DNA from: HXMU1428-3 sp965215715
Lineage (GTDB): Bacteria; Pseudomonadota; Alphaproteobacteria; Rhizobiales; HXMU1428-3
Assembly: GCA_965215715.1 (NCBI GenBank)
Contig: OZ244129.1
Location: 1,798,001 to 1,862,000, forward strand
Length of the DNA: 64,000 bases
Reading direction: 5' to 3'
Positions 50,898 through 59,787 of the stretch are shown here, piece after piece. How positions within the stretch are numbered: the stretch's first letter is position 1; the number at the start of each line of letters is the position of its first letter. The notes beneath the pieces were generated by a model that was not told the origin of the DNA, did no database searches, and saw only the letters and a program-made list of their open reading frames with translations. The position numbers were made by a program, and so were the translations under genes.

Positions 50898-51506
50898 TTA
50901 CAATTTCACGCCGCTGAATGACATGAAGGCCAATGCCATTAACCCGGCTGAAATAAAGGTAATGCCCAGCCCTTGAAGACCATCAGGTACATCAGAATAT
51001 TTTAATTTTTCTCTAACCCCGGCCATTGCCGTGATTGCCAGTGCCCAGCCAAAGCCTGAAGAAATGCCATAGGTTGTGGCCTGCGCAAAGCTATAATCGC
51101 GCTCAACCATAAACAAAGAGCCACCCAAAATCGCACAGTTCACAGTGATTAGCGGCAAGAAGATGCCCAGCGCGTTATAAAGAGGGGGGAAATATTTATC
51201 GAGAATCATTTCCAATATCTGAACAAGGGCTGCAATCACGCCTATGTAACAAATGAGCCCTAAGAATGTCAGGTCAACATCTGGAAAACCGGCCCATGCC
51301 AGAGCGCCTGGCTTTAAAAGATAGGTTAGCAATAGGTTATTGGCAGGTACGGTAATGGCTTGCACGATCATGACCGAAATGCCTAAGCCCAGGGCCGTTG
51401 AGATTTTCTTGGAGACCGCAATAAAGGTGCACATGCCGAGGAAAAAACTAAGCGCAAGGTTTTCGACAAAGATTGCTTTTACGGCCAGTGAAATCAGCTC
51501 TTGCAT
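50898..51506 (-). CDS. nqrE: Na+-translocating NADH:quinone reductase subunit E
   Basis: Integral membrane subunit, 202 residues, six predicted helices, starting MQELISLAVKAIFVENLALS. With NqrD it surrounds a membrane-embedded iron centre bound by conserved Cys; the Cys in FFLGMCTFIAVS and in TVNCAILGGSLF are the likely ligands. Its ATG overlaps the nqrD stop by one base (TAATG), so translation is coupled. Confidence 0.97.
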   Translation of the reverse strand: MQELISLAVKAIFVENLALSFFLGMCTFIAVSKKISTALGLGISVMIVQAITVPANNLLLTYLLKPGALAWAGFPDVDLTFLGLICYIGVIAALVQILEMILDKYFPPLYNALGIFLPLITVNCAILGGSLFMVERDYSFAQATTYGISSGFGWALAITAMAGVREKLKYSDVPDGLQGLGITFISAGLMALAFMSFSGVKL

Positions 51507-52159
51507 TAGTGTGCCTCCAGCGTCTGGATCTTAAATTCACGCTCTTCCACTTGATTTGGCTTCCAGGTTCGAAACGCCCAAATGATCAGCCCGATGATGA
51601 AAAAGGCTGACGGGGGAAGCAGCAACATGCCATTGGGTACATACCAGCCACCCTCTGTGACCTTTGGCAATATGGTCAGACCAAACAAGGTGCCGGCGCC
51701 AAACAATTCGCGAATAAACCCGACAAGCATTAAAATAAGCCCATATCCCATACCATTGCCAACGCCATCCAAAAAGGACGCAATGGGGGGGTTTTTCATG
51801 GCAAAGGCCTCAGCCCGGCCCATAACAATGCAGTTTGTGATGATCAGGCCAACAAATACGGACAAGGTTTTGGAAACCTCAAAGGCATAAGCTTTTAAGA
51901 TTTGGTCCACCAAAATCACGAGCGAGGCGATAATCACCATTTGCACAATGATGCGGATTGAATTTGGGGTGTGATTTCTGATCATGGAAATGAACATGGA
52001 GGAAAACCCGGTGACAAATATCACCGCCAACGCCATGACCATGGACACTTTCAAAGAAGAGGTCACAGCCAACGCTGAACAGATGCCCAGAACCTGCAAG
52101 GTAATGGGGTTATTATCGACCATGGGATCAATAAGTAAGTCTCTTTTTTTATGACCCAT
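51506..52159 (-). CDS. nqrD: Na+-translocating NADH:quinone reductase subunit D
   Basis: Integral membrane subunit paralogous to NqrE, 217 residues and six predicted helices. Conserved Cys lie in LGICSALAVTSSLK and LIITNCIVMGRAEAFA, matching the iron-centre positions shared with NqrE. Overlaps nqrC and nqrE by one base on each side, as in other nqr operons. Confidence 0.97.
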   Translation of the reverse strand: MGHKKRDLLIDPMVDNNPITLQVLGICSALAVTSSLKVSMVMALAVIFVTGFSSMFISMIRNHTPNSIRIIVQMVIIASLVILVDQILKAYAFEVSKTLSVFVGLIITNCIVMGRAEAFAMKNPPIASFLDGVGNGMGYGLILMLVGFIRELFGAGTLFGLTILPKVTEGGWYVPNGMLLLPPSAFFIIGLIIWAFRTWKPNQVEEREFKIQTLEAH

Positions 52160-52983
52160 TACATGTCTCCCGCTTTAAGCTTTTCTAGAAACGTCTTATA
52201 GCCTTGCTCACCCATCCAGAAACGCACCAGATTATCGACCCCGTTTGAGGTCAGTGTTGCACCCGATAGAGCATCAATGTAAAAATCTTTGCCAGCTTTG
52301 GGTTGTGTTTTGGCCACTGTAATTTGTAGCTTGCCATCATCATCAGCCAGCTTTTTGCCCGACCACAGCGCTTTCCATTTCGGGTTATCTATCTCAGCGC
52401 CAAGCCCTGGGGTTTCTCCGTGTTGGTAAAATTGCAGGCCGTAAATATCATTGCCATTTTCTTCCATAGCAATGAACCCGTATAGTGTTGACCACAACCC
52501 ATAGCCATGAATTGGCAAGATCACCTTATCGACCTTGCCTTGCTCATCACGCAAGATATAAATCACTTTATATTTGGATTTGCGCCCTATCCCAGCTGGG
52601 TCATCTTCAAGGCTGATGGAAAGTTCAGGGTCACTGGCGGCAGCCTTGTCATCAAAGGTTTTGGCATCAAACTTATCGACAATCTTACCTGTTGCCAGCT
52701 CTAACACCTGGGGCTCAAAGGCGGAAAAGGCTTTTTCAATATCGACACCGGCTTCATATTGCCCGGCAACTTGGAGCACGTTGATTTGTTTATCGCGCGC
52801 CTTATTGGCTTCTTGTATTGGCTTGAGCATAACGGCAGCTGTGGACACAATCATGGATGCCACCAAACACAGCATCACCGCCACAAAGATTGTTTTTGGA
52901 ACCGAGTCTGTGGGCAAGGCGAAGAATTTGCCGAGAAAACTTTTGGAATTGTTCATATCAGTCTCGTTTTCGTGTTCAGCCAT
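52159..52983 (-). CDS. nqrC: Na+-translocating NADH:quinone reductase subunit C
   Basis: Periplasmic-facing flavin subunit, 274 residues from ATG 52983 (AAGGAA 8 bases upstream; a TTG-started longer form is unlikely). A single membrane helix (about 31-55) and a large periplasmic domain with the flavinylation motif SGAT, Thr243 being the expected FMN attachment point, placed there by ApbE encoded nearby. The first 8 bases overlap nqrB. Confidence 0.97.
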   Translation of the reverse strand: MAEHENETDMNNSKSFLGKFFALPTDSVPKTIFVAVMLCLVASMIVSTAAVMLKPIQEANKARDKQINVLQVAGQYEAGVDIEKAFSAFEPQVLELATGKIVDKFDAKTFDDKAAASDPELSISLEDDPAGIGRKSKYKVIYILRDEQGKVDKVILPIHGYGLWSTLYGFIAMEENGNDIYGLQFYQHGETPGLGAEIDNPKWKALWSGKKLADDDGKLQITVAKTQPKAGKDFYIDALSGATLTSNGVDNLVRFWMGEQGYKTFLEKLKAGDM

Positions 52984-54175
52984 TTCGCAGTTTCCTTCGC
53001 TTAATGTTCGCCTGAACCACAAAATAATCTATTAACGGGGCAAACACGTTGCCAAACAAAATGGCCAGCATCATGCCTTCGGGAAAGGCTGGGTTGAGCA
53101 CCCTGATCAATACAACCATAATACCGATTAACGCCCCGTAAATATAGCGCCCCATATTTGTATGAGAGGCTGAGACCGGTTCGGTTACCATGAAGACAAG
53201 GCCGAAGGCATAGCCGCCAATTACCAAATGCCAATACCATGGCAGGGCGAACATTGGATTGGTGTCAGAGCCGATGGCATTGAGCAGCATTGAAAAGCCA
53301 ATCATGCCTCCAAGACAGCCGACAACGAGGCGCCAATTGGCAATTTTTGTGATCAGCAAAAAGGCAAGGCCGATTAGACAGGCAATGGTTGAGGTTTCTC
53401 CTAAACACCCTTGGATGGTTCCCACAAAGGCATCCATCCAGGTGATCCCTAAATCAGGCAAGGCTTGAAACCCTTGGGCCGCGGAAATTGATAAAGCGGT
53501 GGCGCCAGAAAAGCCATCCACCGGTGTCCAGATTGTATCGCCTGACATATAGGCGGGATAAGCAAAATAAAGAAAAGCGCGGCCAACAAGGGCGGGATTG
53601 AGAAAGTTTTTGCCTGTGCCGCCAAACACTTCCTTGCCTATTACCACACCAAAAGAAATGCCAATGGCCACTTGCCACAACGGCACGTCAGGCGGCAGGA
53701 TGAGGGTGTATAACATAGAGGTGACAAGGAAACCTTCGTTTACCTCATGGCGCCTTATGGTGGCAAAGAGCACTTCCCATAAGCCGCCTGCAACCAGGGT
53801 TGTTATGTAGATGGGGAAGAAATAAAGCGCGCCATGAAACATATTGGCAAATAGGCTGTTAGCATCAAAGCCAATACCGAAAAATTCAATGATCCCTGAG
53901 CGCCAACCAGAGGCCCCATGAGTTGCAATGGCGGTGTTGACCTGCAGCCCGGTGTTGTACCATCCAAACAAAATACAAGGAATTGTGGCAATGACCACAT
54001 AGGTCATAATGCGCTTCATATCCACGTAGGATCTGGCATGAGGGGCCGCTTTGGTGACAGTTTTTGGCGTATAGATAAAACTTTCCACCATTTCATAAAC
54101 GGGAAAGAATTTCTCATACTTGCCGCCCTTCATGAACGCTGGTTCAATCCGGTCAAAAAAGTTGCGCAAACCCAT
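52976..54175 (-). CDS. nqrB: Na+-translocating NADH:quinone reductase subunit B
   Basis: Main ion-conducting membrane subunit, 399 residues from ATG 54175 (GAGGG upstream; TTG 54196 is inside nqrA and unlikely). Ten or so helices; the FMN attachment motif DGFSGATALS puts the phosphoester Thr at 226, and the protein also carries the riboflavin-site helices. GKEVFGGTGKNFLNPALVGR and LPWYWHLVIGGYAFG are conserved NqrB blocks. It begins 4 bases after the nqrA stop and overlaps nqrC by 8 bases. Confidence 0.98.
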   Translation of the reverse strand: MGLRNFFDRIEPAFMKGGKYEKFFPVYEMVESFIYTPKTVTKAAPHARSYVDMKRIMTYVVIATIPCILFGWYNTGLQVNTAIATHGASGWRSGIIEFFGIGFDANSLFANMFHGALYFFPIYITTLVAGGLWEVLFATIRRHEVNEGFLVTSMLYTLILPPDVPLWQVAIGISFGVVIGKEVFGGTGKNFLNPALVGRAFLYFAYPAYMSGDTIWTPVDGFSGATALSISAAQGFQALPDLGITWMDAFVGTIQGCLGETSTIACLIGLAFLLITKIANWRLVVGCLGGMIGFSMLLNAIGSDTNPMFALPWYWHLVIGGYAFGLVFMVTEPVSASHTNMGRYIYGALIGIMVVLIRVLNPAFPEGMMLAILFGNVFAPLIDYFVVQANIKRRKLRNG

Positions 54176-54179
54176 GGCG

Positions 54180-55523
54180 CTAGCCCTCTTTCTCAATTTT
54201 TGTCAAGCAATCGCGCAGGGCGATGCCATATTCATATTTTGCCGGACAAGCAAACCCAACCAGTCCGAGATCTTCTTCATCAAGCTCCATGATGCCTAAA
54301 TCTTGCGCCGCATCAGTGTCCATTACCAACATTGCCCGCAACAATTGGGTTGGCAAATAGTCTTGCGGCATAAGCTCTTCAAATGTTCCTATGGGCACCA
54401 TCGCCCTGCGACCACCATTCATGTTGGAGGTTAGCGCATAGAGTTTGTTGGAAAAGGCCGAGCCCAGAACAGGCTGAATGGCATATCTTTCGGCCATTGG
54501 GCGGATCCAGCCCAGGACCGTTTGCTTTTTATCTTCTTCAATCAGAGTTATCTGGCGGGCATAACGACCAAGATAGGCAAGCGCATCGGAAGCTTCTCGC
54601 CCGCTTAAAATGGACCCTGAGATAAAGCGCACAGGGACATCGGCTTCATATTCGCCTTGGGTTAAATCAGCTATAGAGGCGCCGGTAAGCGTGCGCACGA
54701 GCCGCGGATTTTGAACAAGGGGGCCGCTGATGGCAATCACCCGTGTTGGATCAAGAAAGCCGCTGATCATAAGCTGACCAATGGCGATCACATCTTGATA
54801 AGAAATGCTCCAAACGGGGGTATCGCCTTTGGGTGGCTCTAGAAAATGGATGTGCGTGCCAGCTAACCCTGCTGGATGGGGGCCTTTAAAGCGAGCGGTT
54901 TTAACCCCTTTGATGTCTGACCCTGGTAGGTTAGCCCCTGTGTTATGACATAAATAGGTGGTTCCCTCAGTTAGCTTGGCAATAGCGCTCAAGCCACGCT
55001 CAAATGCCTCTGGTGCCCGGTCAATGATCACGTTGGCATCTGGCGCTAAGGGTTCAGTGTCCATGGCCGTTACAAAAATGGCACTGGGACGGCTGGATGG
55101 ATCTGGCACTTTTGAGTAGGGGCGTGTGCGAAAGGATGTCCACAAACCAGACGCGCACAATTTTGTTGCAATGTCTTCGGACTTACCCTCACCGCCGACT
55201 TGGGAAAAGTCCACCCCCTGATCGGCTTCATCTGCAATGTCTATGACGACACTTTCCAGAACCCGGCGCGCGCCCCGATTGATGGCTTTGATTTGCCCAG
55301 AGACTGGGGCCACCATTTTGACATCGGGCATATCTTTATGAAAGAAAATGGTCTGACCACGAGTAACCGTGTCTCCCTCTTGAACTTCAATCCGTGGTTT
55401 AAGCCCCAGATAATCAGGACCTATAAGAGCCACGGTTTTGATCTTTGGCCCTTCATGGATTGTTTGTTCTGGGGTGCCGGAAACGGGAAGATCCAGCCCC
55501 TTTAATAATCTGAATTCTTGCAT
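54180..55523 (-). CDS. nqrA: Na+-translocating NADH:quinone reductase subunit A
   Basis: Soluble subunit on the cytoplasmic face, 447 residues from ATG 55523. It has the family start (FRLLKGLDLPVSGTPEQ), a biotinyl-lipoyl-like domain (PRIEVQEGDTVTRGQTIFFH), and central Rossmann-like and SLBB-like parts (AIFVTAMDTEPLAPDANVII; GDTPVWSISYQDVIAIGQL). First gene of nqrABCDEF; together they couple NADH oxidation to Na+ export, reducing ubiquinone. The ribosome site is weak. The promoter must lie in the 239-base gap shared with apbE. Confidence 0.97.
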   Translation of the reverse strand: MQEFRLLKGLDLPVSGTPEQTIHEGPKIKTVALIGPDYLGLKPRIEVQEGDTVTRGQTIFFHKDMPDVKMVAPVSGQIKAINRGARRVLESVVIDIADEADQGVDFSQVGGEGKSEDIATKLCASGLWTSFRTRPYSKVPDPSSRPSAIFVTAMDTEPLAPDANVIIDRAPEAFERGLSAIAKLTEGTTYLCHNTGANLPGSDIKGVKTARFKGPHPAGLAGTHIHFLEPPKGDTPVWSISYQDVIAIGQLMISGFLDPTRVIAISGPLVQNPRLVRTLTGASIADLTQGEYEADVPVRFISGSILSGREASDALAYLGRYARQITLIEEDKKQTVLGWIRPMAERYAIQPVLGSAFSNKLYALTSNMNGGRRAMVPIGTFEELMPQDYLPTQLLRAMLVMDTDAAQDLGIMELDEEDLGLVGFACPAKYEYGIALRDCLTKIEKEG

Positions 55524-55594
55524 TGGTTTGTTTGGCCCCGCTGGCAGCAAAATGGCAACGCACTCTATTTGTACTGACCGTGCCCTTATTCATA

Positions 55595-55630
55595 ATTCTT
55601 TATATCAGATTCATGATTCTTTATATCAGA
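55595..55630. repeat. 21-base direct repeat in the nqrA/apbE divergent region
   Basis: ATTCTTTATATCAGA occurs at 55595-55609 and again at 55616-55630, start to start 21 bases, which is two helical turns. The flanking CAT is also shared. This spacing puts both copies on one DNA face, as for tandem operator sites. Confidence 0.6.
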
Positions 55631-55708
55631 GCCTTAGAGAAATATCGCCTTTTGTGAAAGTTTTTTATGCTGTTACCACAAAAATCTGGTCTGGGTGATT
55701 GTAATAAA

Positions 55709-55730
55709 GTATGAAGCGATTTAGTCATAC
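55709..55730. promoter_or_regulatory. Dyad upstream of apbE
   Basis: GTATGA (55709-55714) and TCATAC (55725-55730) form a dyad with a 10-base centre, 33 bases before the apbE start. It may be an operator; weak evidence. Confidence 0.35.
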
Positions 55731-55762
55731 GTAAAATTTATGAAATAAGTCATGGAATTTTC

Positions 55763-56788
55763 ATGCGTTATCTACCTTTCATTGGACTGATGATCTTGTC
55801 GCTGAGCGCTTGCGAATCGGGCTCAGAAATACTGCGCTTTTCTGGACAAACAATGGGAACGACTTACAATATTGTTGCGTTTACAAGCGATGATATTGAC
55901 AAAGGAGATCTGCAGGCAGCGATTTCAAGAAGTTTGGGGCGGGTTAACAAGCATCTTTCCAATTGGGATAAAACGTCTGAAATCTCACGCTTTAACAATT
56001 TAACAACAACCCAGCCTGTTAAAATATCCCCAATGTTTGCCAAGGTGATGGAAAGCGCCAATCTCGTTCATAAGAAAAGCGAGGGTTTCTTCGACATCAC
56101 GATAAGCCCTTTGGTTGATCTTTGGGGGTTTGGCCCGCACACGGATGAGAAACAGATCCCTGGGGAAGATCAGATCAGGCTGGCTTTGTCTAAGATTGGT
56201 CAAGCCACCCATCTTAAACTTGATGAGCAAGCAAACACACTTACCAAGTTAACCCCTGAGGTTCAGCTTAATCTGTCAGCCATTGCCAAAGGGTTTGGGG
56301 TTGATGAGGTTGCCAACACCCTCATAGAGTTTGGGATCACCCATTTTATGGTTGAGATTGGCGGTGACCTTATTGTGCGCGGCCTAAACCCTCGGGGTGA
56401 AAAATGGCGAATCGGGATAGAAAAACCTGATAAACAAGGCAAACAGGTTCAGCTCGTTGCTAAGTTAAGTGATTTGGGCATGGCCACGTCGGGCGATTAT
56501 CGCAACTATTTTGAAAAGAATAGCCAGCGTTATTCTCATATCTTGAACGTAAAAACGGGGCGGCCTGTAACGCATCAAACAGTATCGGTTACAGTGCTGG
56601 CAAAAAATGCTATGCTGGCTGATGCGTGGGCCACCGCCCTTCTGGCCCTTGGCAAAACCAAGGGGCTGGAGATTGCACAGAAAAATAATCTTGCTGCGTT
56701 CTTTATTATTCAATCGGGCGATGCGGCTAGCCCCTCTTTTGAAACCGTTATGAGCCGGCGTTTTAAGCAATTGCAAACTGAAAAATAA
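55763..56788 (+). CDS. apbE: FAD:protein FMN transferase ApbE
   Basis: Periplasmic lipoprotein that transfers FMN from FAD to Thr of target proteins, here NqrB and NqrC. 341 residues: lipoprotein signal MRYLPFIGLMILSLSAC with acceptor Cys17, GQTMGTTYNIVAF at the start of the catalytic fold, LNLSAIAKGFGVDEVANTL and the 'MVEIGGDL' and 'GDYRNYF' blocks with Mg2+ and FAD ligands, ending with the 'MLADAWATALLALG' segment. Divergent from nqrA, followed by nqrM 18 bases downstream. Confidence 0.96.
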   Translation: MRYLPFIGLMILSLSACESGSEILRFSGQTMGTTYNIVAFTSDDIDKGDLQAAISRSLGRVNKHLSNWDKTSEISRFNNLTTTQPVKISPMFAKVMESANLVHKKSEGFFDITISPLVDLWGFGPHTDEKQIPGEDQIRLALSKIGQATHLKLDEQANTLTKLTPEVQLNLSAIAKGFGVDEVANTLIEFGITHFMVEIGGDLIVRGLNPRGEKWRIGIEKPDKQGKQVQLVAKLSDLGMATSGDYRNYFEKNSQRYSHILNVKTGRPVTHQTVSVTVLAKNAMLADAWATALLALGKTKGLEIAQKNNLAAFFIIQSGDAASPSFETVMSRRFKQLQTEK

Positions 56789-56806
56789 CATAAGAGATTT
56801 AGCAAC

Positions 56807-57022
56807 ATGGCTACACTTATTCTTACCTTTATACTCCTTGGGCTTGTTGTCCTGGGCATGTCCTTGGGGGTTATTTTAAATGGACGGACCATTAAGGGGA
56901 GTTGTGGTGGCTTGAACAACATTACCGGGGCTGACAAATGCTTGGTTTGTAAGAAAGAGATTGACCCGAACAGCCCTTTGCGTGACAGGTTGGAATGTCC
57001 TCGTAACAAGGGACTGTCTTAG
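56807..57022 (+). CDS. nqrM: Na+-NQR maturation protein NqrM (DUF539)
   Basis: Small membrane protein needed to assemble the iron centre of Na+-NQR. 71 residues: one membrane helix (about 5-25) and a Cys-rich tail with four Cys (33, 45, 48 and 64: GSCGGL, KCLVCKK, LECPRN), the family pattern. Co-transcribed with apbE, so both maturation factors sit beside the nqr operon they serve. Confidence 0.95.
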   Translation: MATLILTFILLGLVVLGMSLGVILNGRTIKGSCGGLNNITGADKCLVCKKEIDPNSPLRDRLECPRNKGLS

Positions 57023-57256
57023 GAATGGGTGATCTGGATCGCAGTTATTTGCATCTGTAGGATCGTAAATCTGACCCGTAAATCATTCGCCCTTCATGAC
57101 CAGCGCTATAGCTACGCTTCATTTGTAGCTAGCTGCGGCGCATGGCTTATTCACCCCTCTAGTTTCAGAGTTATTAACCGCAATATCTATGATTTTGTTC
57201 CGCGAATGATGTTTTTTCTCTTTGTTGTCTGGCAGCCGTTACTGGTATTTGTCTGT

Positions 57257-58663
57257 TCATTTTCGGTTTAACACACGATCAAAGGGAACAAGACACCCCG
57301 TTTTCACAACGCGCTTAAACTTGTTGATCTTTTCTGAAATTCTTAGAGGTGCCAATTGGAATACAATATCGCTTCGGTCTGAAAAGCTTAAGTTTATTTG
57401 ATTTTGGTTTTGGGCTCTGGAAAAAATGGCTGCATCTATCGCCGCTTTCGTATTTCCGGAAATTCTAATTCTTACCTTTTGCGGCGTAACGCGCGAAATA
57501 CTATTATAGTAGATATAGGTTTTTATAAGGTCTGGTGGCTGAGTTCGGATTCGTTGACTATCCCACAGACTGTGTGCATTGGGGCGCGTTTTTTCAACAT
57601 CGTTTTGATCCAGATGTATCTCAGTGTCATTAATCAAAATATTTTTTAAATTCGTTCTCGTCGCTTCACGAATTAGAATGGAGCCTTTTGCTCTTGGATC
57701 AGATATCCCGTTGCCCTCTGCTTCAAAATTACGATCAAATTCTTCAACCTGATCCAATATTTTCTGAAACTTCGGTTCGCATATTTCACGGCTCGCCCAC
57801 GGTGTTTGGTAACATTTCTTCAGATTTTTCTCATGTTTTTTTTGCTTTAATTTATAGGAGGCGATTTGCTGCTCTACCCTTTCAAGAAGGTTTTGCCTCT
57901 CCAATCGCTTTTTGCCAATGTATTGATTTATCGTGTGACCAATATTGAGAAGAGATTCATCAAAGCTGATAACAATTTCACCCAATGGGGATGTATCATA
58001 CCAAATCTCCATATGCCCGGTGTCTGGAGACCTTTCACTTTGTACTGTTAGGTTGCGATAAATCAGCAGCTCTTCTGTTGCTTCTTGTCTGATCTTCCCA
58101 CCGCTATTTATCCAGGCAAAGAAGCTCCAACCATTTGCAAATGGCGTGAAATTATCACCTTCATCTTTTAACCAACCATCTGAAAAAAGAGAGTTTGTTT
58201 CCCTACATCTAGGCTCAGCTATGCAATTAAGGTTTTTAGTGGCCTGCCAATTATTGCTGACGCACTGGAAGAGATAATCATTGAAAGAATGCTTAAAAGA
58301 ACTTTGGGACAAACTCAAAACGCAGTGCTTATCTTTTCCTGCCGTTTTTTGCTTGGCCATTAATGACAAAAAGCATTGGTTGATATCATAAGCATCTCGA
58401 TATTTTTTCTCTTTTGCCCCTGGTTCTTCCACGCTGACTTCTAAATCTGCTAAATGAGCGTCTGCATTTTGGATCTCATTATCACTTATTTTTTCTTGCG
58501 TGATAAATCTCTTAAAATTAGATGCACACATAAGGTATGCGTTTGATAATCGATCCTGGCAATCATATTCCCCAGCCAGAGCGGGAGGTGCCCAAAGTGC
58601 TCCAACCATCAGCACCATTAACATTCGTAAGATAGATTTAGTTTCTAACATTTCATAACCCAT
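57257..58663 (-). CDS. Secreted protein of unknown function (about 468 residues)
   Basis: Not recognised. From ATG 58663 (ATG 58651 is an alternative): signal peptide (SILRMLMVLMVGALWAPPALAG with likely cleavage after ALA), a Cys-rich N-terminal domain (about 25-150, with YDCQDRL, LMCASNF, NQCFLS, HCVLSL, QCVSNN, LNCIAEPRC), a middle region with a coiled-coil-like helix (about 255-290, RLERQNLLERVEQQIASYKL), and a C-terminal beta-rich part (VRIRISGNTKAAIDAAIFSR). Even numbers of Cys suggest disulfides in the periplasm or outside. AT-rich with no obvious partner; lies next to an IS fragment, so it may be part of acquired DNA. Confidence 0.65.
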   Translation of the reverse strand: MGYEMLETKSILRMLMVLMVGALWAPPALAGEYDCQDRLSNAYLMCASNFKRFITQEKISDNEIQNADAHLADLEVSVEEPGAKEKKYRDAYDINQCFLSLMAKQKTAGKDKHCVLSLSQSSFKHSFNDYLFQCVSNNWQATKNLNCIAEPRCRETNSLFSDGWLKDEGDNFTPFANGWSFFAWINSGGKIRQEATEELLIYRNLTVQSERSPDTGHMEIWYDTSPLGEIVISFDESLLNIGHTINQYIGKKRLERQNLLERVEQQIASYKLKQKKHEKNLKKCYQTPWASREICEPKFQKILDQVEEFDRNFEAEGNGISDPRAKGSILIREATRTNLKNILINDTEIHLDQNDVEKTRPNAHSLWDSQRIRTQPPDLIKTYIYYNSISRVTPQKVRIRISGNTKAAIDAAIFSRAQNQNQINLSFSDRSDIVFQLAPLRISEKINKFKRVVKTGCLVPFDRVLNRK

Positions 58664-58688
58664 TCGGCCCAAAATAACTTTTTATACT

Positions 58689-58815
58689 CTATACTCGTTG
58701 AAGATCCGTACCCGACTGAGTGGTCCAGACGATTGCTTGCTGGTGACCCCATAGATCTAAATCATGAGAGACAAATTCGGGACCATTATCAGCACGGATT
58801 AATTTAGAATTGCCC
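58689..58815 (-). pseudogene. IS3-family transposase fragment
   Basis: On the reverse strand the frame contains LIRADNGPEFVSHDLDLWGH, the second Asp block (D of RADNG) of the DDE integrase core in IS3-type OrfB proteins. The expected continuation after the Trp/His/Gln segment (LDFSRPGKPTDN in intact elements) is degenerate and the frame soon stops. Everything upstream in the transposase is missing because the yghU-like gene begins there. No terminal repeats found: a scar. Confidence 0.7.
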
Positions 58816-58863
58816 ATAAACCTTACAGGCCTATTTGGACCAAACACAAATACCAACACAGCT

Positions 58864-59739
58864 CTACTCTGTCTCCTCGATCTTATCCTGTGTCCTGGTT
58901 TCAAAATCACTGGCGTCGTGCCGCTCATGCAGCTGATCAGCAAGTTTCCCCCAGGTGCGGTTGACCTTGCGCCCGCGCTGTGCGGCCGGGCGTTTTGCAA
59001 TCTCCATTGCCCAGCGGGAGACATGGGTGTAACTTTCAACATCCAGAAACTCACCGGCATCATAAAGTAGACCCCGTACCATCGCGCCATACCAGGGCCA
59101 GTTGGCAATATCGGCGATTGTATACTCAGCACCAGCAAGGTATTCACGATCAGCAAGCACGCGGTCCAATAAATCAAGCTGGCGCTTCACCTCCATTGCA
59201 TAGCGATCAATCGGATACTCAAATTTGTCTGGCGCATAAGCATAAAAGTGACCAAATCCCCCCCCAACAAAAGGCGAGCTGCCCATTTGCCAAAAGAGCC
59301 AGTTGAGCGTCTCAGTACGTTTGCGATGATCCGTTGGCAAAAAAGCACCAAACTTTTCTGCAAGATAAAGAAGGATGGCGCCCGATTCAAATACCCGCAG
59401 CGGCGCCTCATCACTATGATCCACAAGTGCTGGAATTTTGGAGTTAGGGTTTGCTTCCACAAAACCACTCCCAAACTGGCCCCCCTCATTAATGTCAATC
59501 AACCAGGCATTATATTCTGCACCGCTATGGCCCTGTGCCAGCAATTCCTCCAGCATCACACCAACTTTGACCCCATTAGGTGTGGCATAGGAATAAAGCT
59601 GCAAAGGGTGTTTTCCAACGGGCAACTTCGTCTCGTGGGTCGCCCCGGCGATAGGGCGGTTAATCTTTGCCCATTTCCCTCCGCTCTCCATCTCCCATTT
59701 CCAAACCTTCGGGGGCGTGTATGATGATGTCTGGCTCAT
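58864..59739 (-). CDS. yghU: YghU-like glutathione S-transferase / disulfide reductase
   Basis: Glutathione transferase of the Nu (YghU/YfcG-type) class, 291 residues, with disulfide-bond reductase activity in E. coli relatives. Very close to E. coli YghU along its length: INRPIAGATHE, LPVGKHPLQLYSYATPNG, MLEELLA, GFVEANPNSKIPALVDH, FESGAILLYLAEKFGAFLP, GGGFGHFYAYAP, and the ending QLHERHDASDFET. Full length. Its stop codon lies next to the IS3 scar, and another GST gene follows upstream on the same strand, so transfer of the region is plausible. Confidence 0.93.
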   Translation of the reverse strand: MSQTSSYTPPKVWKWEMESGGKWAKINRPIAGATHETKLPVGKHPLQLYSYATPNGVKVGVMLEELLAQGHSGAEYNAWLIDINEGGQFGSGFVEANPNSKIPALVDHSDEAPLRVFESGAILLYLAEKFGAFLPTDHRKRTETLNWLFWQMGSSPFVGGGFGHFYAYAPDKFEYPIDRYAMEVKRQLDLLDRVLADREYLAGAEYTIADIANWPWYGAMVRGLLYDAGEFLDVESYTHVSRWAMEIAKRPAAQRGRKVNRTWGKLADQLHERHDASDFETRTQDKIEETE

Positions 59740-59787
59740 AATGTCGATCTTTCATGTTTTTTGTGTTTTTTATGAAATCCTAAGAAT

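Noticed and set aside
58815..59177. Upstream extension of the IS3 transposase frame
   Set aside because: Beyond about 58815 the frame is simply a shadow of the yghU-like gene; only the downstream part shows transposase motifs.
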